A stretch of 64,000 bases of DNA, from contig JAGNJW010000020.1 in NCBI GenBank assembly GCA_018000455.1, positions 32,735 to 96,734 on the forward strand, given 5' to 3'. The notes beneath the pieces were generated by a model that was given only the letters and a program-made list of their open reading frames with translations, was not told the origin of the DNA and did no database searches. The stretch comes from Acidobacteriota bacterium. GTDB lineage: Bacteria > Acidobacteriota > Vicinamibacteria > Vicinamibacterales > UBA2999. Shown piece after piece: positions 26,635-35,424 of the stretch; position 1 is the stretch's first letter, and every line of letters starts with the position of its first letter. A program made the position numbers and the translations under genes.

Positions 26635-28817
26635 CCTCCTCGCTCCCGTCCGTGTTCCGCCTCGCGATGCTCGCCACTGTCGTGGCCCTCGGCAGCAGCG
26701 CCGTGCCCGCCGCCCGTCAGGCGCCCCAAGCGCCCCAGGCGCCCCAGGCGCCGATGCGGGGCTACACTCCCCTCGGGGCCGCCGCCGAGCGCCAGCTCGA
26801 AGCGCGCTTCCGCGCCCTGCCGGCGGCCGACTCGATCCGCACCTGGCACCGGGAGTTCACCAAGGCGCCGCACGTGGCGACCTCCCCGCGCACGAAGGCG
26901 ATCGCCGAGTACATCGCCGCGTCGTGGAAGGCGCAGGGCCTCGACGAGGTCGTCATTCGCCGCTACGACGTGCTGTCGTCGAATCCCCGCACGGTCTCGG
27001 TCGAGATGGTGGCGCCGATCGCCTACACGCCGTCACTGCGGGAGGATCCGATCGCTGAGGATCCGGATTCGTCGCAACCGTCCATCAGCGGCGCCTGGAC
27101 ATCGTTCTCTGCGTCCGGCGACGTGACGGCACCGGTCGTCTACGCCAACAGCGGCAATCCCGCCGACTACGACGAACTGCGGAAGCACGGCATCGATCCG
27201 ACGGGCAAGGTCGTCATCGTCCGCTACTCGAATCCCTACAGCTACCGCGGCTTCAAGGCGCTCACTGCCGAGCGCGAAGGCGCTGCGGCCATGATCGTCT
27301 ACTCCGATCCCAACGAAGACGGCTACGGCCGGGGTGAGGTCTATCCGAGGGGCCCGTGGGGACCGGCGAGCCACCTGCAGCGCGGCGGCATCGCCTACGA
27401 CTACATCGTGCCGGGCGATCCGCTCACGCCGGGCTGGGCTTCGGTCGTGGGCGCCAAACGTATTCCCGCGGCCGAGGCCGTCTCAATCCCGAAGATCATG
27501 GCGCTGCCGATGTCGCATCGCGACATCCAGCCGATTCTCGAGCAGCTTGGCGGCCCCCTGGCCCCCGACGCGTGGAAAGGCAAGCTTCCGATCGAGTACC
27601 GGCTGGGCGGCGAGGCGGCCCGGCTGCACGTGCGCATCGACATGCAGACCGACGTGCAGCCGAACTACGTGGTCGAAGGCCGCATCCGCGGCAGCGAGCG
27701 ACCCGACGAGTGGGTCGTGCTCGGCAACCACCACGACGCCTGGGTCTTCGGCGGGGTCGATCCCTCGAGCGGCACGGCCGCCATGATGGAACTCACGAAA
27801 GCGCTCGGCGCACTGGCCAAGGACGGGATCCGGCCGAAGCGCACGATCGTCTTCGGCGCCTGGGACGGCGAAGAGGTCACCCTGACCGGCTCCACCGAGT
27901 GGGGCGAGCAGTTCAAGGACGAGCTCACGCGCAAGGCCGTCGCCTACTTGAACGTCGACTCCGCCGCCTCGGGCCCGAATCTCGAGCTCTCCGCCGTCGG
28001 CACCCTGGCGCCGATGATCGTCGACATCACGCGCGACCTCACGACGCCGACGGGCGCCTCGCTCTACGAGGCCTGGCGCGCGGCCGGCAGCGGCGGCGGC
28101 AGCATCACGTCTGGCGCCCGTACGGACGGCGAGCTGGTCGTGACGCGCATCGGCAGCGGCTCCGATCACACGGTCTTCATCAACCACCTCGGCGTGCCAG
28201 TCGTGGACATGAGCTTCAACGGGCCGTACGGCGTCTACCACTCGGCCTACGACAGCCACCACTGGGTGTCGACGATCGGCGACCCGGGGTTCAACTACGC
28301 GCACCTGATGACCCAGCTCTGGGGCACGATGGCGCTGCGCCTGGCCAACGCGGAGCTACTGCCCTTCGACGTGCCGAGCTATGCCGGCGCCGTCGACACC
28401 TTCATCGGCCACCTCGCCGACATCCCGCAGGCCGCCACGACCCTCGACACGGCGCCGCTCGTCGCTTCCGTGCGGCGGCTCGCCGCCGCCGGGACGACGC
28501 TGACCTCGCGGATGGATCGGGCGCTGGCCGCCGGGCCGGTGCCGCGAGCGACCGCCGACGCCGTCAACCGTGAGCTCATCGCCTTCGAGCGGACATGGCT
28601 GCACGAGCCGGGCATTCCCGGCCGCGCCTGGTTCAAGCACTTGCTCTATGCGCCGCGCTACACCTACGCGGCGATGAGCCTGCCGGGCGTCACCGAAGCG
28701 GCCGAGGCCGGTGACTGGGCGCGGGCCCAAGCGCAGCTGGCACTGCTGGTTGCGAAGGCGGACGCCAATGCCGCGCGCGTCGACCGTGCCGTGCGCCTGC
28801 TCGACAGCGCACGCTGA
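26631..28817 (+). CDS. Secreted M28-family zinc peptidase (glutamate carboxypeptidase II-like)
   Basis: A 728-residue exported protein: signal peptide, a short repeat QAPQAPQAPQAP (9-bp DNA repeats at about 26720-26750), a PA domain (about residues 130-290), the M28 catalytic domain and a helical C-terminal dimerisation domain. Zinc-site segments are GNHHDAWVFGGVDPSSG, GAWDGEEVTLTGSTEW, LNVDSAASG and GVYHSAYDSHHW. The architecture matches PSMA/NAALADase-type peptidases that release glutamate or other residues from peptides. Last gene of the operon; it could generate the substrates the permease takes up. Confidence 0.92.
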   Translation: MTSSLPSVFRLAMLATVVALGSSAVPAARQAPQAPQAPQAPMRGYTPLGAAAERQLEARFRALPAADSIRTWHREFTKAPHVATSPRTKAIAEYIAASWKAQGLDEVVIRRYDVLSSNPRTVSVEMVAPIAYTPSLREDPIAEDPDSSQPSISGAWTSFSASGDVTAPVVYANSGNPADYDELRKHGIDPTGKVVIVRYSNPYSYRGFKALTAEREGAAAMIVYSDPNEDGYGRGEVYPRGPWGPASHLQRGGIAYDYIVPGDPLTPGWASVVGAKRIPAAEAVSIPKIMALPMSHRDIQPILEQLGGPLAPDAWKGKLPIEYRLGGEAARLHVRIDMQTDVQPNYVVEGRIRGSERPDEWVVLGNHHDAWVFGGVDPSSGTAAMMELTKALGALAKDGIRPKRTIVFGAWDGEEVTLTGSTEWGEQFKDELTRKAVAYLNVDSAASGPNLELSAVGTLAPMIVDITRDLTTPTGASLYEAWRAAGSGGGSITSGARTDGELVVTRIGSGSDHTVFINHLGVPVVDMSFNGPYGVYHSAYDSHHWVSTIGDPGFNYAHLMTQLWGTMALRLANAELLPFDVPSYAGAVDTFIGHLADIPQAATTLDTAPLVASVRRLAAAGTTLTSRMDRALAAGPVPRATADAVNRELIAFERTWLHEPGIPGRAWFKHLLYAPRYTYAAMSLPGVTEAAEAGDWARAQAQLALLVAKADANAARVDRAVRLLDSAR

Positions 28818-28830
28818 CCGTGGCACACGC

Positions 28831-29448
28831 CTACCGCCGCGACGGCGTCACCGGCTTGTGCTCGAAGCGGAAGCCGAGGCTGACGGTGGCCAGTACGACC
28901 GTGTCGCGCCGCCCGTCGCTCAGGACGAATAGCGCGCGCACATCGGGCCGAACCGTCGCCGTGCGCGACAGCGCCACATCGACGCCGGTGCCGACGACCA
29001 ACGTCGGATCGGTGAACGTGCGGTTCTGGCTGATCGCGCCGGGACCCTGATCCGGACCGAGACGGCGCCGATAGAACTCCGGGATCGACGCGGCGTCAGC
29101 GCCGTCGAACGTGCGGCGATGGAAGCCGATGCCGGCCGCCACGTAGGGCACAGCGGTGTCGCGCGTGCCGCCGAGGCCGACGAGAGCGGTCAACTCGGCG
29201 GCATAGGCTCCGGGGTGCGGCCCCCGGTCCATCCAGCGCCCCGCCGTCTGCAAGGCGAAGTGCGCCGTCAACTCGAACAGCGCCTCACCCCCGAAGACGC
29301 CATGCGTCGCCTCGTTCGCGCGCGACACGCCGGCCGTGACGGCGAGTGCCGTGGCCTTTCCGTCCTGCGAGTCGTCCTGGGCCGCCACCGGGGCCGCCGA
29401 TACCACGATCACCGCTGCCACCATCGCGCCGAGCAGTTGTCGTCTCAT
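28831..29448 (-). CDS. Outer-membrane beta-barrel-like protein
   Basis: A 205-residue exported protein (signal peptide ending VAAQDD). After the signal the sequence alternates polar and hydrophobic residues, with glycine/aromatic turns and a final strand VLATVSLGFRFE, as in small eight-stranded beta-barrels. No specific family recognised. Of two near starts, MRRQLLG at 29448 has the CCGAGG ribosome site at a better distance than the ATG two codons earlier. Convergent with the M28 peptidase gene. Confidence 0.7.
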   Translation of the reverse strand: MRRQLLGAMVAAVIVVSAAPVAAQDDSQDGKATALAVTAGVSRANEATHGVFGGEALFELTAHFALQTAGRWMDRGPHPGAYAAELTALVGLGGTRDTAVPYVAAGIGFHRRTFDGADAASIPEFYRRRLGPDQGPGAISQNRTFTDPTLVVGTGVDVALSRTATVRPDVRALFVLSDGRRDTVVLATVSLGFRFEHKPVTPSRR

Positions 29449-29714
29449 GCTCATCCTCGGAATCCCGGGGTCAGGCCGAACTGGGCCACCCATCGGCGGC
29501 CAAGCCGTTGGCCCGGCCGCGCTGCACTCGGAACCCACCGACACCTCACGTCAGTGGACGTTCCAAAGCCATGCCAACGACCGACGTGGGCCCGCGCTCA
29601 AGGTTCACCGCGATTGCGGCCGGCCGCGGAGCCCGCGATGCGGAAAGATCCCCGACCGCCGGCAGCGGGAGGGGCCAGGCCCGGCTTGGTCGTGCAGAGG
29701 TCCCGGCGGGCTGC

Positions 29715-29720
29715 TAAGCT
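29715..29720 (+). promoter_or_regulatory. -10 box (TAAGCT) of a probable leaderless promoter
   Basis: TGC-TAAGCT ends 7 nt before the ATG of the molybdenum hydroxylase gene, the same arrangement as at 20199. No ribosome-binding sequence lies between. Confidence 0.45.
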
Positions 29721-29727
29721 CTCGTTC

Positions 29728-32157
29728 ATGGCGAATCCGAAACTCGTCGGCAAGAACTACACGACTCCCGATCTCGTCGCCAAGGTGACGGGCCGGGCCC
29801 GTTACGCCGAAGACTTCCGCGTCGACGGTATGCTCTTTTGCAAATTGCTGCTCAGCCCGATGCCGCACTGCCGCGTGCGGGCCATCGACACGACGGCGGC
29901 ACTGGCGATGCCGGGCGTGAAAGCCGTGCTCACCCCCGACGATCTCCCCGCCGTGACGGCACCCGAGGGCGGCCTGCCCCCCGAGCGGGCGCTCACGATG
30001 GAGCCGGTCTACCAGGGCGAGCCGATCCTCGCCATCGCCGCGGTGGATGAGGCCACCGCCTCGGCGGCGCTCGAGCTGGTCACGCTCGACCTCGAGCCGC
30101 TCCCGTTCACCGTCGATCCCCTCGTCAGCCTGCGGCCGGGCGGCCGGAATGCCCGCCTCGAAGGCAACGCCTTCGTGGACGGCAAGCTGACGACGGTGAA
30201 GTGGCCGGCCGAGGTCTTCGCGGCCGCACCCGAAGGCACGCTGCCCGATGGCCCGCACGGCACGGCCTGGTCGTACGGCGATGTCGACGCCGGCTTCAAG
30301 GACGCCGCGCTGGTACTCGACGAGACGTTCCACACACCGGCCACGCATCACGAGCCGCTCGAGTCGCGCTCGACGATGGCCTACTGGCAGAATGGCACGC
30401 TCTATCTGCACGGCTCCACGCAGAGCGTCGCACAGACGGTCGGCCCGGTCGCGCGCTGGGTCGGCGTGGACGAGAGCAAGGTCGTCATCGTGAGCGAGTA
30501 CACCGGCGGCGGCTTCGGCAGCAAGATTCCCGGCGCCCACTCGATGGCCATTCCGGCGCTGCTGGCGAAGAAGACCAACGCGCCCGTGATGATGCGCATC
30601 ACACGGGAGGAAGAGCACTACATCGGCCGCACGCGTCCCAATCTCATCGGCCGCGTGAAGGCTGGCTTCGGCAAGGACGGCCGGCTGCTGGCGGTCGACA
30701 TGTACGTCCTCCAAGACGCCGGTCCCTACGAGGATCAGTACGACGTCATCTCGGCGCCCGGCATCTGCTCGCTCGCCTATCAGCCGATCGCCATGCGCTT
30801 CCGCGGCCTGTCGGTGCTCACGAACACCCCGCCCAGAACCTCCCAGCGCTCACCGGGCGGCATGCAGCAGAACGCGATCATGGAGCCGATTCTCGCCAAG
30901 GCGGCGCGCCAGCTCGGGGTTGACAGCGTGGCGCTGCACCGGATCAATGCGCCGGCCGGCAAGGCGCTGCTCGGACCGGCCCGTGCCGACGGTACTCGCG
31001 GCTACGTCACCAGTGCTTTCGTCACCGAAGCGATCGATCGCGGCGCCGAGCTCTTCAACTGGAACGAGCGCAAGACGCGAAGCCGCCAGCGCCGCGGCTC
31101 CAAGGCGCGGGGCATCGGCATCTCGGTGAGCCCCTTCATCGGCGGCTACTCGGTGAACTACGACGGATTGCTGCTCCTCAAACCAGACGGCAAGCTCTAC
31201 GTGCAGTCGGGCGCCGGTAACCTGGGCACGCACTCGGTCGTCGACACGGCGCGCGTCGCCGCCGACATCCTCGGCATGGCGTGGGAGGACGTGGTGGTGA
31301 CGTGGGGCGACACCAGCAAGCACGTACCGTGGACGTGCACCTCCGACGGCAGCCAGACGATCCACGCCATGTCGCGCGCCAATCATGCGGCCGCCTCCGA
31401 TGCCGTGCGCAAGCTCCAGGAGCTGGCGGCGCTCGAACTCGGCGGCGCGGCCGAGGCCTACCGGGTGGCTGATGGCCGGGTGGCGCGTCCCGGCAGCCGC
31501 GGTCTGACCTTTGCGGCGGCGGCCGCGCGAGCGGTGGCCCGCGGCGGACGTTTCGATGGCCACGAGCTGCCGGCCGACATCCATGCGATGACCCGCACGT
31601 CGGCCACGGCGCTGGCCGGCCAGGGCCTGATGGGCGTGGCCAAAGACACCTATCCGCACGACGGCGACACGCATTCCTACGTCGTCGGCTTCGCGGAAGT
31701 GGAAGTGGACGTCGAGACCGGCGGCGTGCGGTTGGTGGAATACACCGCGGTCGCCGACGTCGGCACGGTCATCAATCCCCGCAGCCTCGGCGGACAGATC
31801 CTCGGCGGCAGTTGCCTCGGCATCGGCCACGCGCTGTGCCAGAAGTCGGTCTACGACCAGCAGTACGGCGTGGCGCTGGCCCGGCGCTTCCACCACACCA
31901 AGCCGCTGACCATCATGGACATCCCGGCCACCGGCATGCACCAGGCGGCCCTCGACCTCGCCGACCCCGATACGCCGGTCGGCGCCCGCGGCGTCGGCGA
32001 GCCGCCCGTCGGGGCCGGGTTCGGCGCCGTGCTGGCCGCCATTGCCGACGCCGTCGGCGACGACGTGTTCCGGCGCGCGCCGGTCACCGCCGACCTCGTG
32101 CTCTCGGCGCTCGAGGCCGGGCGGCGTACACACGACGTCACCACCTCACACATCTAG
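29728..32157 (+). CDS. Orphan xanthine dehydrogenase-family Mo-binding subunit
   Basis: An 809-residue protein of the xanthine oxidase large-subunit family: an N-terminal a/b-hammerhead domain (GKNYTTPDLVAKVTGRARYAED) and a molybdopterin-binding domain with EYTGGGFGSK and TPPRTSQRSPGGMQ; the C-terminal GVGEPPVGAG contains the conserved active-site Glu. It lacks an export signal. It is a close paralogue of the Mo subunit at 42899-45367. No Fe-S or FAD subunit gene adjoins it, so it may borrow those of the other locus. The substrate cannot be told from sequence. Confidence 0.9.
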   Translation: MANPKLVGKNYTTPDLVAKVTGRARYAEDFRVDGMLFCKLLLSPMPHCRVRAIDTTAALAMPGVKAVLTPDDLPAVTAPEGGLPPERALTMEPVYQGEPILAIAAVDEATASAALELVTLDLEPLPFTVDPLVSLRPGGRNARLEGNAFVDGKLTTVKWPAEVFAAAPEGTLPDGPHGTAWSYGDVDAGFKDAALVLDETFHTPATHHEPLESRSTMAYWQNGTLYLHGSTQSVAQTVGPVARWVGVDESKVVIVSEYTGGGFGSKIPGAHSMAIPALLAKKTNAPVMMRITREEEHYIGRTRPNLIGRVKAGFGKDGRLLAVDMYVLQDAGPYEDQYDVISAPGICSLAYQPIAMRFRGLSVLTNTPPRTSQRSPGGMQQNAIMEPILAKAARQLGVDSVALHRINAPAGKALLGPARADGTRGYVTSAFVTEAIDRGAELFNWNERKTRSRQRRGSKARGIGISVSPFIGGYSVNYDGLLLLKPDGKLYVQSGAGNLGTHSVVDTARVAADILGMAWEDVVVTWGDTSKHVPWTCTSDGSQTIHAMSRANHAAASDAVRKLQELAALELGGAAEAYRVADGRVARPGSRGLTFAAAAARAVARGGRFDGHELPADIHAMTRTSATALAGQGLMGVAKDTYPHDGDTHSYVVGFAEVEVDVETGGVRLVEYTAVADVGTVINPRSLGGQILGGSCLGIGHALCQKSVYDQQYGVALARRFHHTKPLTIMDIPATGMHQAALDLADPDTPVGARGVGEPPVGAGFGAVLAAIADAVGDDVFRRAPVTADLVLSALEAGRRTHDVTTSHI

Positions 32158-32224
32158 AAGCGGTGGCTTGAATCGACGGGCGGAGCCGGGCACGATCCGG
32201 CCCACGCCCGGAGCGGCGCTCTTG

Positions 32225-32677
32225 TCAGTCGGCGGTCTGGCGGCCCGTGCGGGCCGCGCGGCGGCCCAGACTCTTGGTCTTCGCCGCCCGGGCGCGGGCC
32301 GTGGCGCGTCGCCGCTGCGCCAGCTTCTGCAGGCGTCGCCGGGCTGCGGTGAAGGCTTCGTGTATCACGACGTTGACGTCCGTGAACGCGCCGTCCACCT
32401 CGTCCGACTTGTGGTGAGCGGTGATGTCGTCGGCTCTCACCCCGCGGCCGGCCGGGCCGCGCTCGACCACGATGTCTTCGCGCCGCGGCATGGAGATGTC
32501 GATACGGACGCGGAATCGCTTGCCCGTGGCTTGGTGCCGATGCGGCAGTTCGACCAGCACCCGGCAATTCGAGATCGTGGGGTACACGTCCACCAGTTCC
32601 TCGGCGGCCGCGCGAATCTTGGCTTCAGCGGCAGCACTGCGCCGCACGTGCAGGAAAACGACGTCGACAGACAGCAT
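32225..32677 (-). CDS. Ribosome hibernation promoting factor (HPF/RaiA)-like protein
   Basis: About 150 residues. The first about 100 residues fit the HPF/YfiA/RaiA fold (beta-alpha-beta-beta-beta-alpha), with RVRIDISMPRREDIVVE in the core. The C-terminus is a strongly basic tail (RRRLQKLAQRRRATARARAAK...) instead of the dimerisation domain of long HPFs; such tails could contact rRNA. The start MLSVDVVFLHV was chosen because the fold begins there. It diverges from the Usp pair across about 320 bp, which suggests joint control under stress. Confidence 0.75.
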   Translation of the reverse strand: MLSVDVVFLHVRRSAAAEAKIRAAAEELVDVYPTISNCRVLVELPHRHQATGKRFRVRIDISMPRREDIVVERGPAGRGVRADDITAHHKSDEVDGAFTDVNVVIHEAFTAARRRLQKLAQRRRATARARAAKTKSLGRRAARTGRQTAD

Positions 32678-32930
32678 GGATATCCCAACTCCGGGTGGGC
32701 CGGTGCGGAACACACCGAACGCCCTTGCACCGTGCCTCCATATTGACCCAAATTCGTGCCATCGAAGCCAGCGTCGCGACGGCTGGAGGGAGGCGCCACG
32801 GTCGTGACGGCCACAGTTCGACGGGGAGAATTTCGGTCGCCATCGAAAGAACCAGCGCGTTCGTGGCAGTTCGGCGCGTCCCCGATCGCGATCGCCATGC
32901 AATTGGCGAACGCGAGGCCATGCCGGCGGC

Positions 32931-32945
32931 GGTACGCTGTTTGCG
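32931..32945 (+). promoter_or_regulatory. Second sigma-54-like (-24/-12) element
   Basis: GGTACG, four bases, TTGCG: GG and GC are 12 bp apart as in TGGCACG-N4-TTGCW, though the -24 half is weaker than at 8792. It lies 53 bp before the tandem Usp gene, a position equivalent to the first Usp locus. A GGGGAGAATTTC string at about 32823, about 108 bp upstream, resembles half of the 8702 palindrome. The remainder of the 32678-32996 gap shows nothing else. Confidence 0.5.
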
Positions 32946-32996
32946 AGTCGATCCGTTGCCTGTGGATTGCCTGTACTTTACGGCCGGAGGACACCC

Positions 32997-33926
32997 ATGA
33001 CCTCGTCACCTCGTCCCGTTGTCACCCGCGTGCTGGTGCCGACGGATTTCTCTGACTTCTCGTCGGCCGCGCTCAACTACGCCGCGTCGCTCGCCTCGTC
33101 CTACGGCGCCGCGCTGCGCCTGCTGCACGTCATCACGCCGTTTCCGATCGTCGTCCCCCTGGGCGACGTGCCGGGCAACACGCAGCTCTACGACTCACAG
33201 CGCGCGCAATGCTACAAGGCCCTCACCTCCGAGGCGGCCACCATCCGTCACCCGGGGGTCGAGGTCGACGTCGAACTGCGCGACGGCAACCCCGTGCGCG
33301 AGACCCTGACGGCTGCCACCGAGTGGGGCGCCGACCTCATCGTCGTCGGCACACACGGCCGGGGAGGCATGGAACGGCTGGTGCTCGGCTCAGTAGCCGA
33401 GAAACTCCTCCGCAAGGCGCCGTGCGCGGTCCTGGCCGTGCCGCATGGGGCCATCGAAGGGGCCGGCACGGCCGAGCGCATCGCACACGTGCTGTGCGCC
33501 CACGACGGCTCGGCGGCCTCGGCCGCGGGCGTGGCCTACGCCGTCTCGCTTTCCGAGCGCACGGGCGCCAGAATCACGCTGGTCACGGCGGTCGAGGCGC
33601 TGCCCTACGGCGGCGATTTCACGGGGCCCGACTTCGCGGCGTTTCGCGAGGCCCGGTCCGCGCACGCGCGCGAAGCCCTCGATGCTGCCCTGCCGGCCGA
33701 CGTGCGTGCCAGCCACGACGTGCGCGACCGTCTCGTCTACGGCCACCCGGCGCAACAGATTCTCGAGGTCGCCGCGCAAGAGCGGCCCGATCTCATCGTC
33801 ATGGGCGTGCAAGGCCGCGGCGCGATCGATCTGCTGATGTTCGGCTCGACCGCCAACTACGTGGTGCGTCACGCAAACTGCCCGGTGCTCACCGTGCGGC
33901 CGGCGGCGGCAGCCGCGGGAGCATGA
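32997..33926 (+). CDS. Tandem-domain universal stress protein
   Basis: A 309-residue protein with two UspA domains, each ending in a G-x2-G-x9-G-S type ATP signature (GTHGRGGMERLVLGSVAEKLL; GVQGRGAIDLLMFGSTANYVV). It has the same organisation as the tandem Usp at 8897-9835. CGGAGG lies 6 nt from the ATG at 32997. The stop overlaps the next Usp start (ATGA). Confidence 0.93.
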   Translation: MTSSPRPVVTRVLVPTDFSDFSSAALNYAASLASSYGAALRLLHVITPFPIVVPLGDVPGNTQLYDSQRAQCYKALTSEAATIRHPGVEVDVELRDGNPVRETLTAATEWGADLIVVGTHGRGGMERLVLGSVAEKLLRKAPCAVLAVPHGAIEGAGTAERIAHVLCAHDGSAASAAGVAYAVSLSERTGARITLVTAVEALPYGGDFTGPDFAAFREARSAHAREALDAALPADVRASHDVRDRLVYGHPAQQILEVAAQERPDLIVMGVQGRGAIDLLMFGSTANYVVRHANCPVLTVRPAAAAAGA

Positions 33927-34402
33927 CGATGGCCGCATTCAGCCTGAAGCGGATCCTCGTGCCGACGGACTTCAGTGAGACGTCGGCGGCGGCCCTCAAG
34001 TACGCCCTGCCCCTGGCCGCGGAGTTCGGCGCCGAACTGCACGTGCTGCACGTGCTCGACATGACCGCCGGGCAGTTTTTCGCCGCCGAGATGGCGATGG
34101 TGCCGAGCCCGGCCATCGAAGCCGAGGCCAGGCAGCGGGCGGAAGCGGAACTGGCCACGCTGCTGACCCGCGACGAGATCGCGAACTACCGCGCGCGCCT
34201 CGTCACCGAGCAGGGCGCGCCGTTTGCGGCCATCATCCGCTACGCGCGCGAGCACGAGGTCGACCTCATCGTGATGGGGACGCACGGCCGCGGCGCCGTC
34301 GCGCACCTCATCATCGGCAGCGTCGCCGAGAACGTGGTGCGCAAGGCGCCATGCCCCGTCCTGACGATTCCGCCGAAGAGCCACGACTTCGTGACCATGT
34401 GA
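33923..34402 (+). CDS. Single-domain universal stress protein (UspA)
   Basis: A 159-residue UspA protein with KRILVPTDFSETS and GTHGRGAVAHLIIGSVAENVVRKAPCPVLTI. It parallels the single-domain Usp at 9858. The ATG overlaps the previous stop (ATGA); a second ATG two codons in is also possible. A separate 5' extension seen in the same frame overlaps the upstream gene and is a shadow. Confidence 0.92.
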   Translation: MTMAAFSLKRILVPTDFSETSAAALKYALPLAAEFGAELHVLHVLDMTAGQFFAAEMAMVPSPAIEAEARQRAEAELATLLTRDEIANYRARLVTEQGAPFAAIIRYAREHEVDLIVMGTHGRGAVAHLIIGSVAENVVRKAPCPVLTIPPKSHDFVTM

Positions 34403-34473
34403 CCGGACGCCGGGCGAGCCGCGCGCTCGACCGGTGTATCATCCGCCTCACTTCACCCGCGAAGGAGGACTGG

Positions 34474-35400
34474 TTGCGTCGAACCGTCGTTACCCTGCGC
34501 GTGGCAGGCATCGTGGCGACCGGCACGAGCGTCCTGCTGCTCTCGCTGCCCGTGCCGGCCGCGGGCGGACAAGACGCGCGCGCCGTCGTCTGTCCGGCCC
34601 TCGATCGCACGCCGCGTGAGATCGCCGCCGTGGTCGAGCCGCTCGGAGACGCTGGGCGGAACGCGCTCGTGGCGATGGCCAGCGGGGCGGCCGCCGACAC
34701 GGCCTGCGGCCTGGCCGGCCTCGCCGCCGTGCGCGATCCGCGCGTCGTGCCGCTCCTCGTCGCGGCGATCCAGGCGGCGCCGGCCGACGCCGAAGTGTGG
34801 CGCCTGGTGCGGTGGGCGGCGTTTCTGGCCGGCGGCCCAGACCCGGCGCTCGGCGCGGGGCTGGCGGCGCTCATCGCGACCTTCGAACTGCCGGCCGCAC
34901 GGGCGGCCGCCGGCGACGACGTGCTGCGCCTGCTCGGTGAACTCGACGTCCCGGCCGCGCGCGCTCGGCTGGTGGCCGAATTCGACCGGCCGCTCGCCGA
35001 TGGTGCCATCGACGCGGCGATTCATGCCCTGGCTCGCCAGCGCGAGCCCAGGCCGCGCGCAAGAGTGGCGGCGCTCGGCGCCGAGTTGGCCGCCGGCCTG
35101 GCCGGCAACGCGACCTACGAGCAGGCACGGCGGCTCGGCGCGGTGGCCTTCTATCAACTCGTGCTCGGGCTCGACACGCGGGCCGACGGACTCAGCATGC
35201 TCGCCCGCCTGGCCCCCGAGGATCGGGCCGACACAGCGGCCTGGGCCATGCAGACGCTATGCGAACAAGGGGTGCGTCGGCCCGACTCGCGCGAGAGCGC
35301 AACGGCCGTGCGCGCCTCGCTCGGGGACGCGCTGTCATCGGCCGGCGTGCGCTGGGATCACCTCGCCCGCGGCGCCTTCCTCTGCCCGCCGGAGCCGTAA
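34474..35400 (+). CDS. Exported helical-repeat protein, TTG start
   Basis: A 308-residue protein with a signal peptide (VAGIVATGTSVLLLSLPVPAAGGQ) followed by Ala/Leu-rich helical pairs of about 30 residues with HEAT-like character (LAAVRDPRVVPLLVAAIQAAP). No enzyme motif and no named family recognised. TTG at 34474 is chosen because AGGAGG lies 5 nt upstream; no ATG is so placed. A TATCAT box about 35 nt upstream may be its -10. Confidence 0.65.
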   Translation: MRRTVVTLRVAGIVATGTSVLLLSLPVPAAGGQDARAVVCPALDRTPREIAAVVEPLGDAGRNALVAMASGAAADTACGLAGLAAVRDPRVVPLLVAAIQAAPADAEVWRLVRWAAFLAGGPDPALGAGLAALIATFELPAARAAAGDDVLRLLGELDVPAARARLVAEFDRPLADGAIDAAIHALARQREPRPRARVAALGAELAAGLAGNATYEQARRLGAVAFYQLVLGLDTRADGLSMLARLAPEDRADTAAWAMQTLCEQGVRRPDSRESATAVRASLGDALSSAGVRWDHLARGAFLCPPEP

Positions 35401-35424
35401 GCGACCGAGGCTGCGCGCTCGGCC

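Noticed and set aside
28834..28848. CGCCG-CGA-CGGCG hairpin as a terminator
   Set aside because: It lies in the end of the beta-barrel gene's coding sequence and has no T run; too short to call.
33209..33922. Upstream extension of the second single-domain Usp frame
   Set aside because: It runs inside the tandem Usp gene in another frame and is Arg-rich; the Usp fold begins at 33923.
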